DNA of 64,000 nt from Pseudaminobacter soli (ex Li et al. 2025). GTDB lineage: Bacteria; Pseudomonadota; Alphaproteobacteria; Rhizobiales; Rhizobiaceae. The notes beneath the pieces are model-generated. The model was not told the DNA's origin and did not search any database. It saw only the letters and a program-made list of their open reading frames with translations. Shown here piece after piece: positions 8,049 through 17,027 of the stretch (position 1 is the stretch's first letter; every line of letters starts with the position of its first letter). The DNA is taken from NCBI RefSeq assembly GCF_029892515.1, contig NZ_JARXVF010000001.1, positions 992,001 through 1,056,000 of the forward strand, written 5' to 3'. The translations under genes were made by a program, and so were the position numbers.

Positions 8049-8741
8049 TCAAAACGAGCGCTTGAAGCCCGCCGCGATGTTGATCTTGTCCCCGGACAGC
8101 GCGTTGTAGGGCGGGCTGTTCGTGTCGAGCTTCTTCCAGGCATAGCCGACATTCGCGAAGAGCGCGTTGTAGCTGTCGAAGTTGTAGGTAAGACCGGTCG
8201 CCACTTTGGGCGTAACCCACACGGCATCGAAACCATTGCGGTAGCGGAGATCGAACATGTTCCAGGTCAGCTTCGGCGTGACCTTCAGGTCGCCGGCGAG
8301 CGTGATCAGGTAGTAGGCAATATCGGCGTTGTTGTTCGATCCCTTGATGACGCCGGTGTCCCGCCATGTGTAACCGGCGCCGATGCCGGGCGTCAGCGTG
8401 AAGGAGTCGCTCAGCTTGAATTTGTAGCCGAGTCTGGCGTCGGCATAGTACTGGATCTGGTCGTTGATCTTGAATGAGTGCTGAAAGTATACGCCGCCGA
8501 CGAAGTTCTCCGCGAAAGTGTGCGACAGGCTTACCTTGTAGTAGAAGTTGTTAAAATCGCCGGCGCGGTGCGAACCATTGTCGATGGCGTATAGTTCAGG
8601 GCTGAGCTCGAGGCCAAAAGTCCAGGTCGGCTTTGGTGCCTTCTCTTCAGGCTTCTTTTCTGAAGACATATCGGCGGCCGTGGCAGGCGCCGCCAGCAAG
8701 GTGGCAGCCAGGATCGGTATCGCCCATGATGAAGAAGTCAT
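8049..8741 (-). CDS. Outer-membrane beta-barrel protein
   Basis: A 230-residue exported protein. A signal peptide ends at PATAADMSS (about residue 23), followed by a Lys/Glu/Pro-rich linker (EKKPEEKAPKP) and alternating-hydrophobic strands such as YYKVSLSHTF, VGGVYFQHSF, YYADARLGYKF, LTPGIGAGYTW and NALFANVGYAW. It ends in Phe (GFKRSF), the usual barrel-assembly signal. AGGGGA precedes the ATG. An 8-10 strand barrel is likely. No specific porin family is recognised and the ligand is unknown. It is convergent with the metallophosphoesterase gene, 37 bases away. Confidence 0.75.
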   Translation of the reverse strand: MTSSSWAIPILAATLLAAPATAADMSSEKKPEEKAPKPTWTFGLELSPELYAIDNGSHRAGDFNNFYYKVSLSHTFAENFVGGVYFQHSFKINDQIQYYADARLGYKFKLSDSFTLTPGIGAGYTWRDTGVIKGSNNNADIAYYLITLAGDLKVTPKLTWNMFDLRYRNGFDAVWVTPKVATGLTYNFDSYNALFANVGYAWKKLDTNSPPYNALSGDKINIAAGFKRSF

Positions 8742-9031
8742 GCCGTAGTCCCCTCATGCAAAGAAGGTGCAACGAAACTCGACAGTCAAACCACTACAAT
8801 GCGCTTCCAAGGCGGAGCCAGTTCGCAACGCTTCCGGAAGCGCAGCCAAATCTATATTGATTTCGCCTCCTAAATCCCGGTGGCGAAGCCAATTCGAGAG
8901 CATATTCACAGATAACGACAGTATGATGAAACGAGCAACGGCTGAAGAGCCTGAGATTGCAGCCGTAATCGCGTGCGAAATTGCCGATCGCACGACCTAA
9001 CGCTCGATCTCTACTGCCTAACCGTGCGGCG

Positions 9032-9445
9032 TCACAGCTTGCAGCGTCGATATGTGAACGCCATTGTCGGATAGCTGGGATCAAATCTCTCGAAAGTGTC
9101 GGCGCCTGTTATCTTGAACGACATCGACATGGTCTGGATCAGCAACGCATCGGCGCAAGTCATCTTTGCGGACAGACGGTCCTTCTCCGGCTTGATACTT
9201 ATGGCGGTGCAGCTCAGATCGGGCGAAACGATCTTGTTGCCGGTCACGATCACCCCGCTTGTGACCTCCGAGCCTGGATTCTTGAAGGTGACCTTCCCGC
9301 CCGTTTTTTTGAAAGTATTGGCGCAATCCGATCCTTCGATCGCCCATGCGCCCTGCAATTCCTTCATGGTGACGGCAAAAGCCTGGGTCGACACAACGAG
9401 TGTCGTACCAATCGCCAAGATCACGACAGTCTTCCGGCCTGGCAT
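9032..9445 (-). CDS. Secreted cysteine-containing protein of unknown function
   Basis: About 137 residues from the ATG at 9445, chosen over 9463 because AAGGGATGTGCA precedes it. A signal peptide ends near STQAFA. The mature ~115 residues start with LQGAWAIEGSDCANTF and contain four cysteines (SDCANT, LSCTAI, KMTCADA, RRCKL), which suits two disulfides in the periplasm. The opening W-x-I-x(4)-C resembles small lipocalin-like or avidin-like secreted proteins, but I do not recognise a family. It lies upstream of the beta-barrel gene on the same strand, 290 bases away. Confidence 0.65.
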   Translation of the reverse strand: MPGRKTVVILAIGTTLVVSTQAFAVTMKELQGAWAIEGSDCANTFKKTGGKVTFKNPGSEVTSGVIVTGNKIVSPDLSCTAISIKPEKDRLSAKMTCADALLIQTMSMSFKITGADTFERFDPSYPTMAFTYRRCKL

Positions 9446-9579
9446 TGCACATCCCTTCTTCATTCAGCATGAAAGCTAGAGAGCAAAGTCTCGCCGACAA
9501 CGGCTACTTTACAGTAAACATGGCTTGCGGTGACCTGTGAAAATGAGAATTCGAGACGTCGCGCTATATTGCCTTCGGT

Positions 9580-10995
9580 TCACCCGACTTTCTCGATGTC
9601 CGGAAGCACCCATTTCTTGTCGAAGAAGGATTTTTCCGGACCGTAGAGGCGGAACAGCACTTCAAACTTGCCCCCCGGCTTGGTGGGAATCCAGTTGTTC
9701 TCCTTGCCCTCCGGAGCCTTCGGGCCGAACCAGATATCCACCGACCCGTCGGCATTCTTGACGAGGTCAGTGCTCTGCGATGAGCGGCTCGGGCGCGGCA
9801 CATCGCGGATGAGGGCGTGGTTGGCCCGATCGTACGCGGTCACCGACCAGTACTGTTTTACGGGAGCCTTCGGCGGCACCGTCAGCCGGTAAGTGGCGTC
9901 TCCATCGAACGCGTTGCCATCCTTGTCCTTGATCGTCATCAGGTAGAATTGCCCTTCTCCAAGGTTCTTGGCACTGAAGAAGGCCATCGAATAGGTCGCT
10001 CCACGACCATCGATGGGGTAGCTGTCTGCCTTCGAGAAGTTGCTCTGCATCCCCTCGACGACCTCGGGAGAAGCCGGGAGGGCCCAGCGGCTACCTTTGA
10101 ACAAGGGCTGAAAGAGACCTTCATATTTCTCGTCGAGCCAGGCGTGAGCCTCTCCGGCGGCTTTGTTCAATATGTCTTGCGTTGAGCCGTCCGGATTGAA
10201 GGGCTTTCCCTTCTCGATGCCGATGGTCTTGAGCTGGTCGATCATCGCCTTGTCGCGCGGCAGCCATGGATTGGCATCGATGAAGCGACCCAGCGCCTGA
10301 TAGAAGCGGAGGTCGTAGGGGATCGTGGAGTCGAAGACGATGTCGGCGGCATCGACGAACTTCGTCTCCGGCGGGTTGTCCGCTTTCGACAGCGGATACA
10401 CCTTGATGCGCTTGCCATATTCGACCGCTTTGGCGACATCGGCTTCGCTGCCGCCCCGCAGGTTGGACCGCAGCAAGGCATAACTCTGATAGGTGCTCGA
10501 CGGCAGCAATATGTAGCCAGGCGGAACATCGCCTCCGTAGGCCGGCGGCAGCACGAGATATTTTCCGCCCTTGCCCTTGTCCAGGCCGGCGGGACCGACA
10601 TCTTCGAGGGCCGTTTGCCACCCATCCATAATGGACCCGGTGATCAAGCCGCCATCGGCTGGGGGGATTTCGATCACCACTGGACCGACGTCGCGGGTAT
10701 CGATGAAAGGCATGAAATAGGTCGTATCGGGATTGGGTGTAAGCGTCTGGTTCTTCCAGTCCGGCAGGCGCGACCAGTAGAGAACCTGGTTGGGAGCGCC
10801 TTTGGCGTCGCGGATCATAGCCTCGAGCATCAGGTCGTAGTTGACGGCCGGCATGCCCCAGATGACGGCTTCGACCGCGCGCCGTTCGATGGCGCGCTTG
10901 TTCAGTTCGTCGGCCGAGAAATCCTGTGCGGCGACCGATGTGCCGGCAACGCCGAGCGCAAAAAGTCCCAGAGCCACCTGTCGAAGAACAAACAT
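9580..10995 (-). CDS. DUF1254/DUF1214 domain protein, exported
   Basis: About 471 residues from the ATG at 10995 (GAGG upstream); the frame continues to a GTG at 11013. A signal peptide ends around SVAAQDF. The N-terminal half (AVEAVIWGMPAVNYDLMLEA, TLTPNPDTTYFMPFID) is DUF1254 and the C-terminal half (SVTAYDRANHALIRD, NWIPTKPGGKFEVLFRLYGP) is DUF1214; the pairing is common in Proteobacteria. No activity is established that I can name with confidence. It is a periplasmic or secreted single-gene unit with no obvious partner nearby. Confidence 0.88.
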   Translation of the reverse strand: MFVLRQVALGLFALGVAGTSVAAQDFSADELNKRAIERRAVEAVIWGMPAVNYDLMLEAMIRDAKGAPNQVLYWSRLPDWKNQTLTPNPDTTYFMPFIDTRDVGPVVIEIPPADGGLITGSIMDGWQTALEDVGPAGLDKGKGGKYLVLPPAYGGDVPPGYILLPSSTYQSYALLRSNLRGGSEADVAKAVEYGKRIKVYPLSKADNPPETKFVDAADIVFDSTIPYDLRFYQALGRFIDANPWLPRDKAMIDQLKTIGIEKGKPFNPDGSTQDILNKAAGEAHAWLDEKYEGLFQPLFKGSRWALPASPEVVEGMQSNFSKADSYPIDGRGATYSMAFFSAKNLGEGQFYLMTIKDKDGNAFDGDATYRLTVPPKAPVKQYWSVTAYDRANHALIRDVPRPSRSSQSTDLVKNADGSVDIWFGPKAPEGKENNWIPTKPGGKFEVLFRLYGPEKSFFDKKWVLPDIEKVG

Positions 10996-11174
10996 CCCAG
11001 CCACCTCTCGCACAAAGCCAAATATGGGCGTGCAAATAGAGCTATGGCTGCTGCGAACCAGTGGTGGCTCGACGGCGCGGACAAAGCGGCGGCGTTCGCC
11101 TGGCGGATGGTGTTGGTCGGGACAAAAGGCCGGAAACCGGCAACCCGGTTCCCGGCCGATTTAGGCTCGCGCCA

Positions 11175-11420
11175 TTACCTGCAACGAGCGGTGTAGACGT
11201 GCCCACGATGGTCGCGGTACTGGCAATAGCCGTTGCGCAGATTGCGAACCAGAAGGCCGCCAAGCGCGCCTGCGCCTGCGCCGATCAGCGCTCCCTTTCC
11301 GCCACCGGCGATGCCGCCGATGATGGCACCGGCTGCCGTACCGACGCTTACGTCCCGCTCCGTCGTGGTGCAGCCAGTCAGGGCAACGACAGCCGCCACC
11401 GCGATAATCATCTTACGCAT
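11175..11420 (-). CDS. Small glycine-zipper lipoprotein
   Basis: An 81-residue protein with a lipobox, VALTGC, at about residue 17, so it should be diacylated and membrane-anchored. The mature part is a glycine zipper (GTAAGAIIGGIAGGGKGALIGAGAGALGG in consecutive blocks, here GTAAGAIIGGIAGG and GALIGAGAGALGG). A short basic tail carries two cysteines, NGYCQYRD and YTARCR. AGAGGGA precedes the ATG. A similar lipoprotein is encoded at 46471-46782. Role unknown; such proteins are often stress-linked outer-membrane lipoproteins. Confidence 0.8.
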   Translation of the reverse strand: MRKMIIAVAAVVALTGCTTTERDVSVGTAAGAIIGGIAGGGKGALIGAGAGALGGLLVRNLRNGYCQYRDHRGHVYTARCR

Positions 11421-11690
11421 TGGGTAAATCCCTCTCCGTTCGCTGTTTCAGCCCCCAGTCGGCTGATAGCTGAACAAAGCGGGCGGGAAAAGGGCGGGAG
11501 CAGCTTCCATCGGCGTTCTGTCCGGCCTGAGCTTTTCTGACCACAGCACGCGTTGTCAGCGACAGGAACAGGTGACGCCCCTTTCGAAGTATCCATCAAA
11601 TTGCATCTGGCTGGTCTTCCGACGATGTACTAGAAATTTGGCGACTAACGGCCAATTCGAGTCGGCTGGTTAGTATTTCGGGGCCGGAGC

Positions 11691-14270
11691 ATGGGAATTC
11701 CACCGCGGCAACTGTCTCTCTTGGCCGTGGCCATGGTACTGGCTGCCAGCCAGCCCGCCATTGCCCAACAAGCCGACCAGACGCTGACACTTCCGACGAT
11801 CAAGATCAGCAAGAAAAAGCCGGCAGCGCATGCGGCGCACAAGCAGGCTGTCCACGCGCCGTCTGCTTCGCCATCCGCGCGGCGGTCGGCATCACCTGTC
11901 TCAGCGCCGCGGCCGGCTCCACCGTCAGCGCCGTCAGCGGCACCGCCCTTAGCGCCGTCATCAGCACCGCCGTCAGCGCAAACTGTCTCAGCGCCACCGT
12001 TTCCCCCGCCTTCGGCACTCCCTCCCGCACAGCCGACCGAGACCACCCCGACAACACCGGTGCCGGGCACTGGAGTCGAGACTTCCCACATTCCGGCAGC
12101 GGTCAACAAGATCGACGCCAGCAAATTCGAGCAGCAAAGCTCGCCCAGCGTGGTCCCCACCATGCTGATCAATGTTCCGAGCGTTTCGACCACCAACGAA
12201 AGCGGCAATTCCTTCGAGCCGGACCTGCAGTTTCGCGGCTTCCTGGCGACGCCGCTCACAGGCACGCCGATAGGCCTTGCCGTCTATCAGAACGGCGTGC
12301 GCATCAACGAGCCATTCGGCGACAACGTCCATTGGGATTTCATTCCGCCCGACGCCGTCCATTCGATGGACATCGTCACCGCCAACCCGGTCTTCGGCCT
12401 GAATGCGCTCGGCGGCGCGGTGGTCGTGCAGATGAAGAACGGCTTCAACTATCAGGGCGCTGAAAACGACTTTGTGGCCGACTCGTATGGGCGGGTTCAG
12501 GATTCCTTCCAATGGGGCAAGCAGGACGGCAACTATTCCGCCTATTTCGCCATCGACGGCGCCCATGAAGACGGCTTCCGCCAGCGCACTTCCTCGACGA
12601 TCCGCCGCCTTTACGGCGATATCGGCTATAAGGACGACAGAAGCGAAGTCCACCTGAACGTCACGGCGGCGGACAATTTCTTCAATGCTCCGGCCACGAC
12701 GCCGGTCGAACTGCTCAACCAGGACTGGAGCGCCGTCTACACCACTCCGCAGAGCGACGCCCTCAAGATGGGGATGATCAGCCTGCAGGGAAACACCGCG
12801 CTGACCGACACGGTGACCCTCGCGGGCACGCTCTACTACCGATATTTTTCCGACCATCACGTGGATGGGAACGATACTGACGTTCAGGTTTGCGACAATA
12901 CATCCCTGCTCTGCTTCACCGATGGCACCACCCCGGCAATCGGCAGCAACGGCCAGCAGTTGCCGAACCTCTTTCCGAAGGATGCTGTGCTCGGCGAGAT
13001 CGACCGCAACAACACGCGCACCAATGGCTGGGGCGGAAGCGTTCAGATGAACGATACCGCCACGCTGAACGGTATGGACAACAATTTCGTGTTCGGCGCA
13101 TCGCTCGACATGGCGGAGTCGAACTTCAACGCCAACACCGAACTGGGCACCGTAGATCCCAATACCTTCGTGGTGACGGGCAATGGCCAGTTTCTCGGCT
13201 TTACGACCAGTGACCAAGGGTCGATTGGTCCGGTCAAGCTGAACACCACCAATACCTATCTCGGTGTCTATGGGCTCGACACACTCGATGTGACGAAGAG
13301 ATTTACTCTGACCCTCGGCGGCCGGTTCAACTTCGCCAATATCGATCTCAGCGACCTGCTCCAAACCGGTTCGAACTCGCTCACCGGTAGCCATCAATAT
13401 GCCCGCTTCAACCCGGTCATTGGCGCAACCTACAAGATCACGCCGGATGTCCTGGGTTATGCCAGCTATTCGGAATCGAACCGCGCCCCGACGCCGCTTG
13501 AGCTGGGTTGCTCGGATCCCAACCTGCCATGCATCATCGACACCTTCCTCGTGTCGGACCCCGACCTCAACCAGGTCGTGTCCCGCACGGTCGAGCTGGG
13601 CCTGCGCGGCAAGACCAATCTCTCCGGCGACCAGACGCTGGGCTGGAACCTCGGCTTCTACCGAACCGACAATTCGGACGACATTCTCAACGTCGTGGCG
13701 CCCATCGGCATGACCTTCGGCTATTTCGCCAATGTCGGCAAAACGCGCCGCGAAGGCGTCGAAGCGGCGGTCAACTACACGAAGGGCGACTGGTCTCTCT
13801 TCGCCAGCTACGCCTATGTCGACGCAACCTATCAATCCTACATCACACTGAACCCGCCTTCCGGCGACCCGGCCGGCGACGGCCCGGTCAATGTGGTGCC
13901 GGGCGACCACATCTCCCGCATTCCGGCGCACCACTTCAAGTTTGGCCTCGACTACAACGTCAACGACAGATGGACGGTCGGTGGCAATGTGCTTGCCGTC
14001 GGCAACCAGTTTTTCGGCGGCGACGAGTCAAACGAAAACCCCAAGCTGCCCGGATACGCGACGGTCAACCTGCACACGACCTATCAGGTCACCAAGAACA
14101 TGCAGTTCCACGCAGAGATCGAAAACCTCTTCAACAAGAGGTACTATTTGAACGGCACCTATTTCGACAATACGAGCTCCGTGGGAAGCCTGGTGGGAGG
14201 CACCAACACCGACACGGTGACGCCGGGCAAGCCATTTTCGGTCTATGCGGGATTGAAGGTCACTTTCTGA
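11691..14270 (+). CDS. TonB-dependent outer-membrane receptor
   Basis: An 859-residue receptor. A signal peptide ends near QPAIAQQ and a TonB-box-like LTLPTIKIS follows. Residues about 43-125 form an unusual Pro/Ala/Ser-rich linker encoded by degenerate repeats. The plug begins near residue 135 (TMLINVPSVSTTNESGN, DLQFRGFL, GLAVYQNGVRINEPFGDNVH) and the 22-strand barrel fills the rest, ending with FSVYAGLKVTF, a terminal Phe. It would import a large substrate using energy from the ExbB-ExbD-TonB set encoded just downstream. The substrate is unknown: no iron or cobalamin regulatory site is evident upstream, and the periplasmic and inner-membrane steps are not encoded nearby. Confidence 0.92.
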   Translation: MGIPPRQLSLLAVAMVLAASQPAIAQQADQTLTLPTIKISKKKPAAHAAHKQAVHAPSASPSARRSASPVSAPRPAPPSAPSAAPPLAPSSAPPSAQTVSAPPFPPPSALPPAQPTETTPTTPVPGTGVETSHIPAAVNKIDASKFEQQSSPSVVPTMLINVPSVSTTNESGNSFEPDLQFRGFLATPLTGTPIGLAVYQNGVRINEPFGDNVHWDFIPPDAVHSMDIVTANPVFGLNALGGAVVVQMKNGFNYQGAENDFVADSYGRVQDSFQWGKQDGNYSAYFAIDGAHEDGFRQRTSSTIRRLYGDIGYKDDRSEVHLNVTAADNFFNAPATTPVELLNQDWSAVYTTPQSDALKMGMISLQGNTALTDTVTLAGTLYYRYFSDHHVDGNDTDVQVCDNTSLLCFTDGTTPAIGSNGQQLPNLFPKDAVLGEIDRNNTRTNGWGGSVQMNDTATLNGMDNNFVFGASLDMAESNFNANTELGTVDPNTFVVTGNGQFLGFTTSDQGSIGPVKLNTTNTYLGVYGLDTLDVTKRFTLTLGGRFNFANIDLSDLLQTGSNSLTGSHQYARFNPVIGATYKITPDVLGYASYSESNRAPTPLELGCSDPNLPCIIDTFLVSDPDLNQVVSRTVELGLRGKTNLSGDQTLGWNLGFYRTDNSDDILNVVAPIGMTFGYFANVGKTRREGVEAAVNYTKGDWSLFASYAYVDATYQSYITLNPPSGDPAGDGPVNVVPGDHISRIPAHHFKFGLDYNVNDRWTVGGNVLAVGNQFFGGDESNENPKLPGYATVNLHTTYQVTKNMQFHAEIENLFNKRYYLNGTYFDNTSSVGSLVGGTNTDTVTPGKPFSVYAGLKVTF
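11898..12000 (+). repeat. Degenerate tandem repeats inside the TonB-dependent receptor gene
   Basis: Imperfect copies of units such as GCGCCGTCAGCG, CACCGTCAGCGCC and ACCGCCGTCAGCG recur through this stretch and encode the Pro/Ala/Ser linker (blocks such as PAPPSAPSAAPPLAPSSAPP) between the signal/TonB box and the plug. Unit lengths are multiples of three or nearly so and the frame stays open. Confidence 0.6.
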
Positions 14271-14366
14271 CCCTTGCCGAAACAGGCCGCGCGAACAGAT
14301 ATCTCACTGCGCCATTGATCGGTGCGTTCAAGGAGATGTTTTTCCCAAAACCATTCGGGGGAACGC

Positions 14367-14825
14367 ATGGTTGCAAGTCTTCGCCGCCTGTACACTGCCT
14401 CGACCGCAGTGCTTCTAATGTTGTCGGCATTTTCGCCGGCGACCGCACTCGCCGCTCAGACGCAGGATCAATCCGTGCATGATATCTCGGTGGAGCTGAA
14501 CAAGCTCGAACCTGTCGGCAAGGGCTGCCGCGCCTATGTCGTGGTCGACAACGCAACCGATGCTGCCTATTCGGTGCTCAAGCTCGACATCGTGCTGTTT
14601 CGGCCGGACGGCGTGATCGACCGGCGCATCGCGCTTGATCTCGGGCCGCTGCGGGCAAACAAGAAGGACGTCAAGACCTTCGATCTCGATGCCTCGCCAT
14701 GCACCGGCATCGGGAGCATCCTCATCAACGACGTGCTGGATTGCAAAGCCGACAAGCAGGCCGTGTCCGACTGTCTCGACAAGATCAACGTGTCGTCGCG
14801 CGCCTCCGTCGCGCTGTCGAAATAG
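14367..14825 (+). CDS. Secreted protein of unknown function in the TonB cluster
   Basis: About 152 residues from the ATG at 14367, chosen because CGGGGGAAC precedes it; the frame runs up to 14322 without a better site. A signal peptide ends near ATALAAQ. The mature part has paired cysteines (KGCRAYV, SPCTGIG, LDCKADK, SDCLDK) and strands such as YSVLKLDIVLFRPDG, suggesting a small disulfide-bonded beta domain. It lies between the receptor and exbB in a run of same-strand genes, so it probably serves the same uptake system in the periplasm. I do not recognise its family. Confidence 0.75.
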   Translation: MVASLRRLYTASTAVLLMLSAFSPATALAAQTQDQSVHDISVELNKLEPVGKGCRAYVVVDNATDAAYSVLKLDIVLFRPDGVIDRRIALDLGPLRANKKDVKTFDLDASPCTGIGSILINDVLDCKADKQAVSDCLDKINVSSRASVALSK

Positions 14826-14882
14826 GAGCGGAACGACACCTCGGCGGGTGGAAACTTTCATCGGGTTGTGGAGTTGATTGGC

Positions 14883-15545
14883 ATGGAATCCAGCCTTTCG
14901 GTCATCGACCTCGTCCGGCATGCAGACCCGGTGGTTCAGGCCATCGTCCTCTTTCTCGTGATCTGCTCGATCGCCTGCTGGGCGATCATCATTGAAAAAC
15001 TCATCCGGCTGGCGAGCCTCAGGCGCCAAGTCGACGCCTTGCACCGGCTGGCGGTAGATGGCGGTCGCGGCGCCCGTCAGCTTACCGGCATGGCAGGTGC
15101 CGTCATGACCGCGGCCCGGAGCGAACAGGCGGACCTGGCGGCCGGGCAAGCCCCTGCCTATGAGGCGCGCTCGCGGATCGAAGAGACCATGCGGGTGACA
15201 ATGCTCGGTGAATTGCGACGCCTCGAGGGTGGGCTGCCGTTCCTGGCGACGCTCAGTTCGGCGGCACCCTTCATCGGCCTTTTCGGCACCGTGTGGGGCA
15301 TCATGACGAGCTTTGCCTCCATCGCCCAATCGCAGGACACCAGCCTCGAAGTCGTCGCGCCTGGTATCGCCGAAGCGCTGTTTGCCACGGCCGCCGGCCT
15401 TGCCGTGGCGATACCCGCCGTCATCGCCTACAATCAGATATCGGCGGTGTTGGGTCGCGCGGCGCAGAACGGCGGGGCCGCGATCCCGCCCATCGCGAGA
15501 GCCCTTGCCTATGAAAACGCCAAGACTTCTCCGGGGGTCGACTGA
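14883..15545 (+). CDS. exbB: ExbB/TolQ/MotA-family proton channel
   Basis: About 220 residues from the ATG at 14883 (GGAG upstream; a GTG at 14868 is possible). Three membrane segments are seen: near residues 18-40 (VVQAIVLFLVICSIACWAII), around 108-130 (FLATLSSAAPFIGLFGTVWG) and 155-175 (ALFATAAGLAVAIPAVIAYN). The last two carry the conserved blocks of ExbB. With ExbD it forms the proton-driven motor that energises TonB. Its stop overlaps the exbD start as TGATG. Confidence 0.93.
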   Translation: MESSLSVIDLVRHADPVVQAIVLFLVICSIACWAIIIEKLIRLASLRRQVDALHRLAVDGGRGARQLTGMAGAVMTAARSEQADLAAGQAPAYEARSRIEETMRVTMLGELRRLEGGLPFLATLSSAAPFIGLFGTVWGIMTSFASIAQSQDTSLEVVAPGIAEALFATAAGLAVAIPAVIAYNQISAVLGRAAQNGGAAIPPIARALAYENAKTSPGVD

Positions 15546-15994
15546 TGGCCATGTCGCCTCGGCAAACGCTCGGTAACCGCGACGGCCTCGTCTATCGTCC
15601 TTCGGCCGAGATCAACGTCACGCCGCTCGTCGACGTGACGCTGGTTCTGCTCATCATCTTCATGGTCGCGGCGCCCCTGATGATGACCGGCGTGCGCGTC
15701 GACCTTCCGCACACCAGCGCCCAAAAGATCGGCCAGATCAAGAAGCCCGTCATCGTGACGGTGGCGCCGGACGGCAGCGTCTATCTTCGCAACGAGAAGG
15801 TTGCGCTGACAGACCTCGGCGCCCGTCTCGATGCCTTGCGCGCCGCAGAGGGCGATGCGGTCGTCTATATCCGCGCTGACAAGGGCACCGACTACGGTAC
15901 CGTGATGGACATGCTGGGCCGTGTGAATGAAGCCGGTTACAGGCGCTTCTCCCTGCTCGCGCAAGCACCGGCGAAAGATACGGCCTCCCCGTGA
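15545..15994 (+). CDS. exbD: ExbD/TolR-family biopolymer transport protein
   Basis: A 149-residue protein with a short cytoplasmic N-terminus, one membrane segment near residues 27-47 (LVDVTLVLLIIFMVAAPLM) and a periplasmic domain. The critical membrane Asp is in PLVDVTLVLL. The end (YGTVMDMLGRVNEAGYRRFSL) is the usual ExbD/TolR C-terminus. It is translationally coupled both upstream (TGATG) and downstream (GTGA overlap with tonB). Confidence 0.95.
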   Translation: MAMSPRQTLGNRDGLVYRPSAEINVTPLVDVTLVLLIIFMVAAPLMMTGVRVDLPHTSAQKIGQIKKPVIVTVAPDGSVYLRNEKVALTDLGARLDALRAAEGDAVVYIRADKGTDYGTVMDMLGRVNEAGYRRFSLLAQAPAKDTASP

Positions 15995-16938
15995 CTCTCT
16001 CCGGCTGGCGCGCAGGCAACAGGCCGTGGCAGGCGGCACGCCTGATCGCCATCGCACTCTCCTTGCTTGCGCATGGCGCCGCGGCTTCGTGGATATTCAG
16101 CACGCGGGGTCGACCGGTGGAGCACCATGTCGAGATTCCGATCGAGGTGATCACGGTTCCGCTCGTCATTGAATCGCTCGACGCTCAGCAGCCAACGCTT
16201 GCCGAAATCCCTTCGACTGAGCAGGAACAGGAAGTTCAGGCCGCCGACCCCGGGCAGACGCCGGAGACGGCGTCCAGCCCACCCGACGAGGTGACGGAAA
16301 GCACGCCCCCGGCCGTGACGTCCGACAACGGGCCGACCGAAACGGTGCAGGCCGCACCGCCTCCGACCGAAGAACCTGCCGAGGAAGCGCCGGCCCCCAC
16401 GATCTCTCCCGAGGCACCGCCGGCGCTGCAGCAGGCAAAGCCCCTGGAGCAACCCAAACCACCCGCCCCTCCCAAACCAACTGTGCCGCGGCCCAAATCC
16501 GAACCCCGCCCCCCTGAAGCCCAACGCAAAACAGCCGCCCTTCCGCCCGAAGAGACGACGCGGAGGCGCGCCAGGGAAAGACAGAGGGCGGGCAGCGAGG
16601 GTAGGGCAGGGCAACAGCAACAAAGCCGCCAAGCCGCCCTGCCCTCAGCCAAGTCCGATCCACGCGCACAGGCCAGCTACATGTCCGGCGTTACGTCCCG
16701 TCTCTTGGCGCGAAGGTACTTTCCCACCGGCGCGCCATCGGGATCGGTGGTGGTCAATTTCAGCGTATCCTCGTCGGGCAAGCTGATGAGCCGAAGGGTC
16801 GTCCGAAGCTCCGGGTCGTCCATTCTCGATCGGGCGGCCTTGAACATAGTCGACAGAGCCGCGCCCTTCCCGCCCTTCCCCAAAAGCGTGACCGCCCCGC
16901 ATCTGAATTTCAACGTGCCGATGAGCTTCAGCAGGTAA
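15991..16938 (+). CDS. tonB: TonB energy transducer
   Basis: A 315-residue protein starting at a GTG that overlaps the exbD stop. One membrane anchor lies near residues 11-32 (AARLIAIALSLLAHGAAASWIF; it contains the functional Ser and His pattern S-x3-H). A long Glu/Pro-rich spacer covers about residues 60-210. The C-terminal domain (YMSGVTSRLLARRYFP, GSVVVNFSVSSSGKL, SGSSILDRAALNIVDRAAPF) is the receptor-binding TonB_C fold. The spacer is long enough to cross the periplasm and touch the TonB box of the receptor encoded upstream. Confidence 0.94.
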   Translation: MTLSGWRAGNRPWQAARLIAIALSLLAHGAAASWIFSTRGRPVEHHVEIPIEVITVPLVIESLDAQQPTLAEIPSTEQEQEVQAADPGQTPETASSPPDEVTESTPPAVTSDNGPTETVQAAPPPTEEPAEEAPAPTISPEAPPALQQAKPLEQPKPPAPPKPTVPRPKSEPRPPEAQRKTAALPPEETTRRRARERQRAGSEGRAGQQQQSRQAALPSAKSDPRAQASYMSGVTSRLLARRYFPTGAPSGSVVVNFSVSSSGKLMSRRVVRSSGSSILDRAALNIVDRAAPFPPFPKSVTAPHLNFNVPMSFSR

Positions 16939-17027
16939 GATGCCGGAGGCCGTATTCTGGAACGATCTTGAGCGCCTGCGCGTTCGACGGCGCGCAGAAG
17001 GGAAGTTGAAACCTGGGAGGATTTTTC

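Noticed and set aside
11421-11690. Cobalamin or iron control element before the TonB-dependent receptor
   Set aside because: I could not find the conserved cobalamin riboswitch blocks or an ICE/Fur-type box, so no such feature is claimed.
11898-12000. CRISPR-like array
   Set aside because: The units are short, degenerate and in frame inside a coding sequence, with no spacers of constant length and no cas genes in the window.
11988-13934. Long antisense open frame (648 codons) opposite the TonB-dependent receptor
   Set aside because: The receptor is unmistakable on the plus strand; the antisense product shows no motif or ribosome-binding site and has shadow-type composition.
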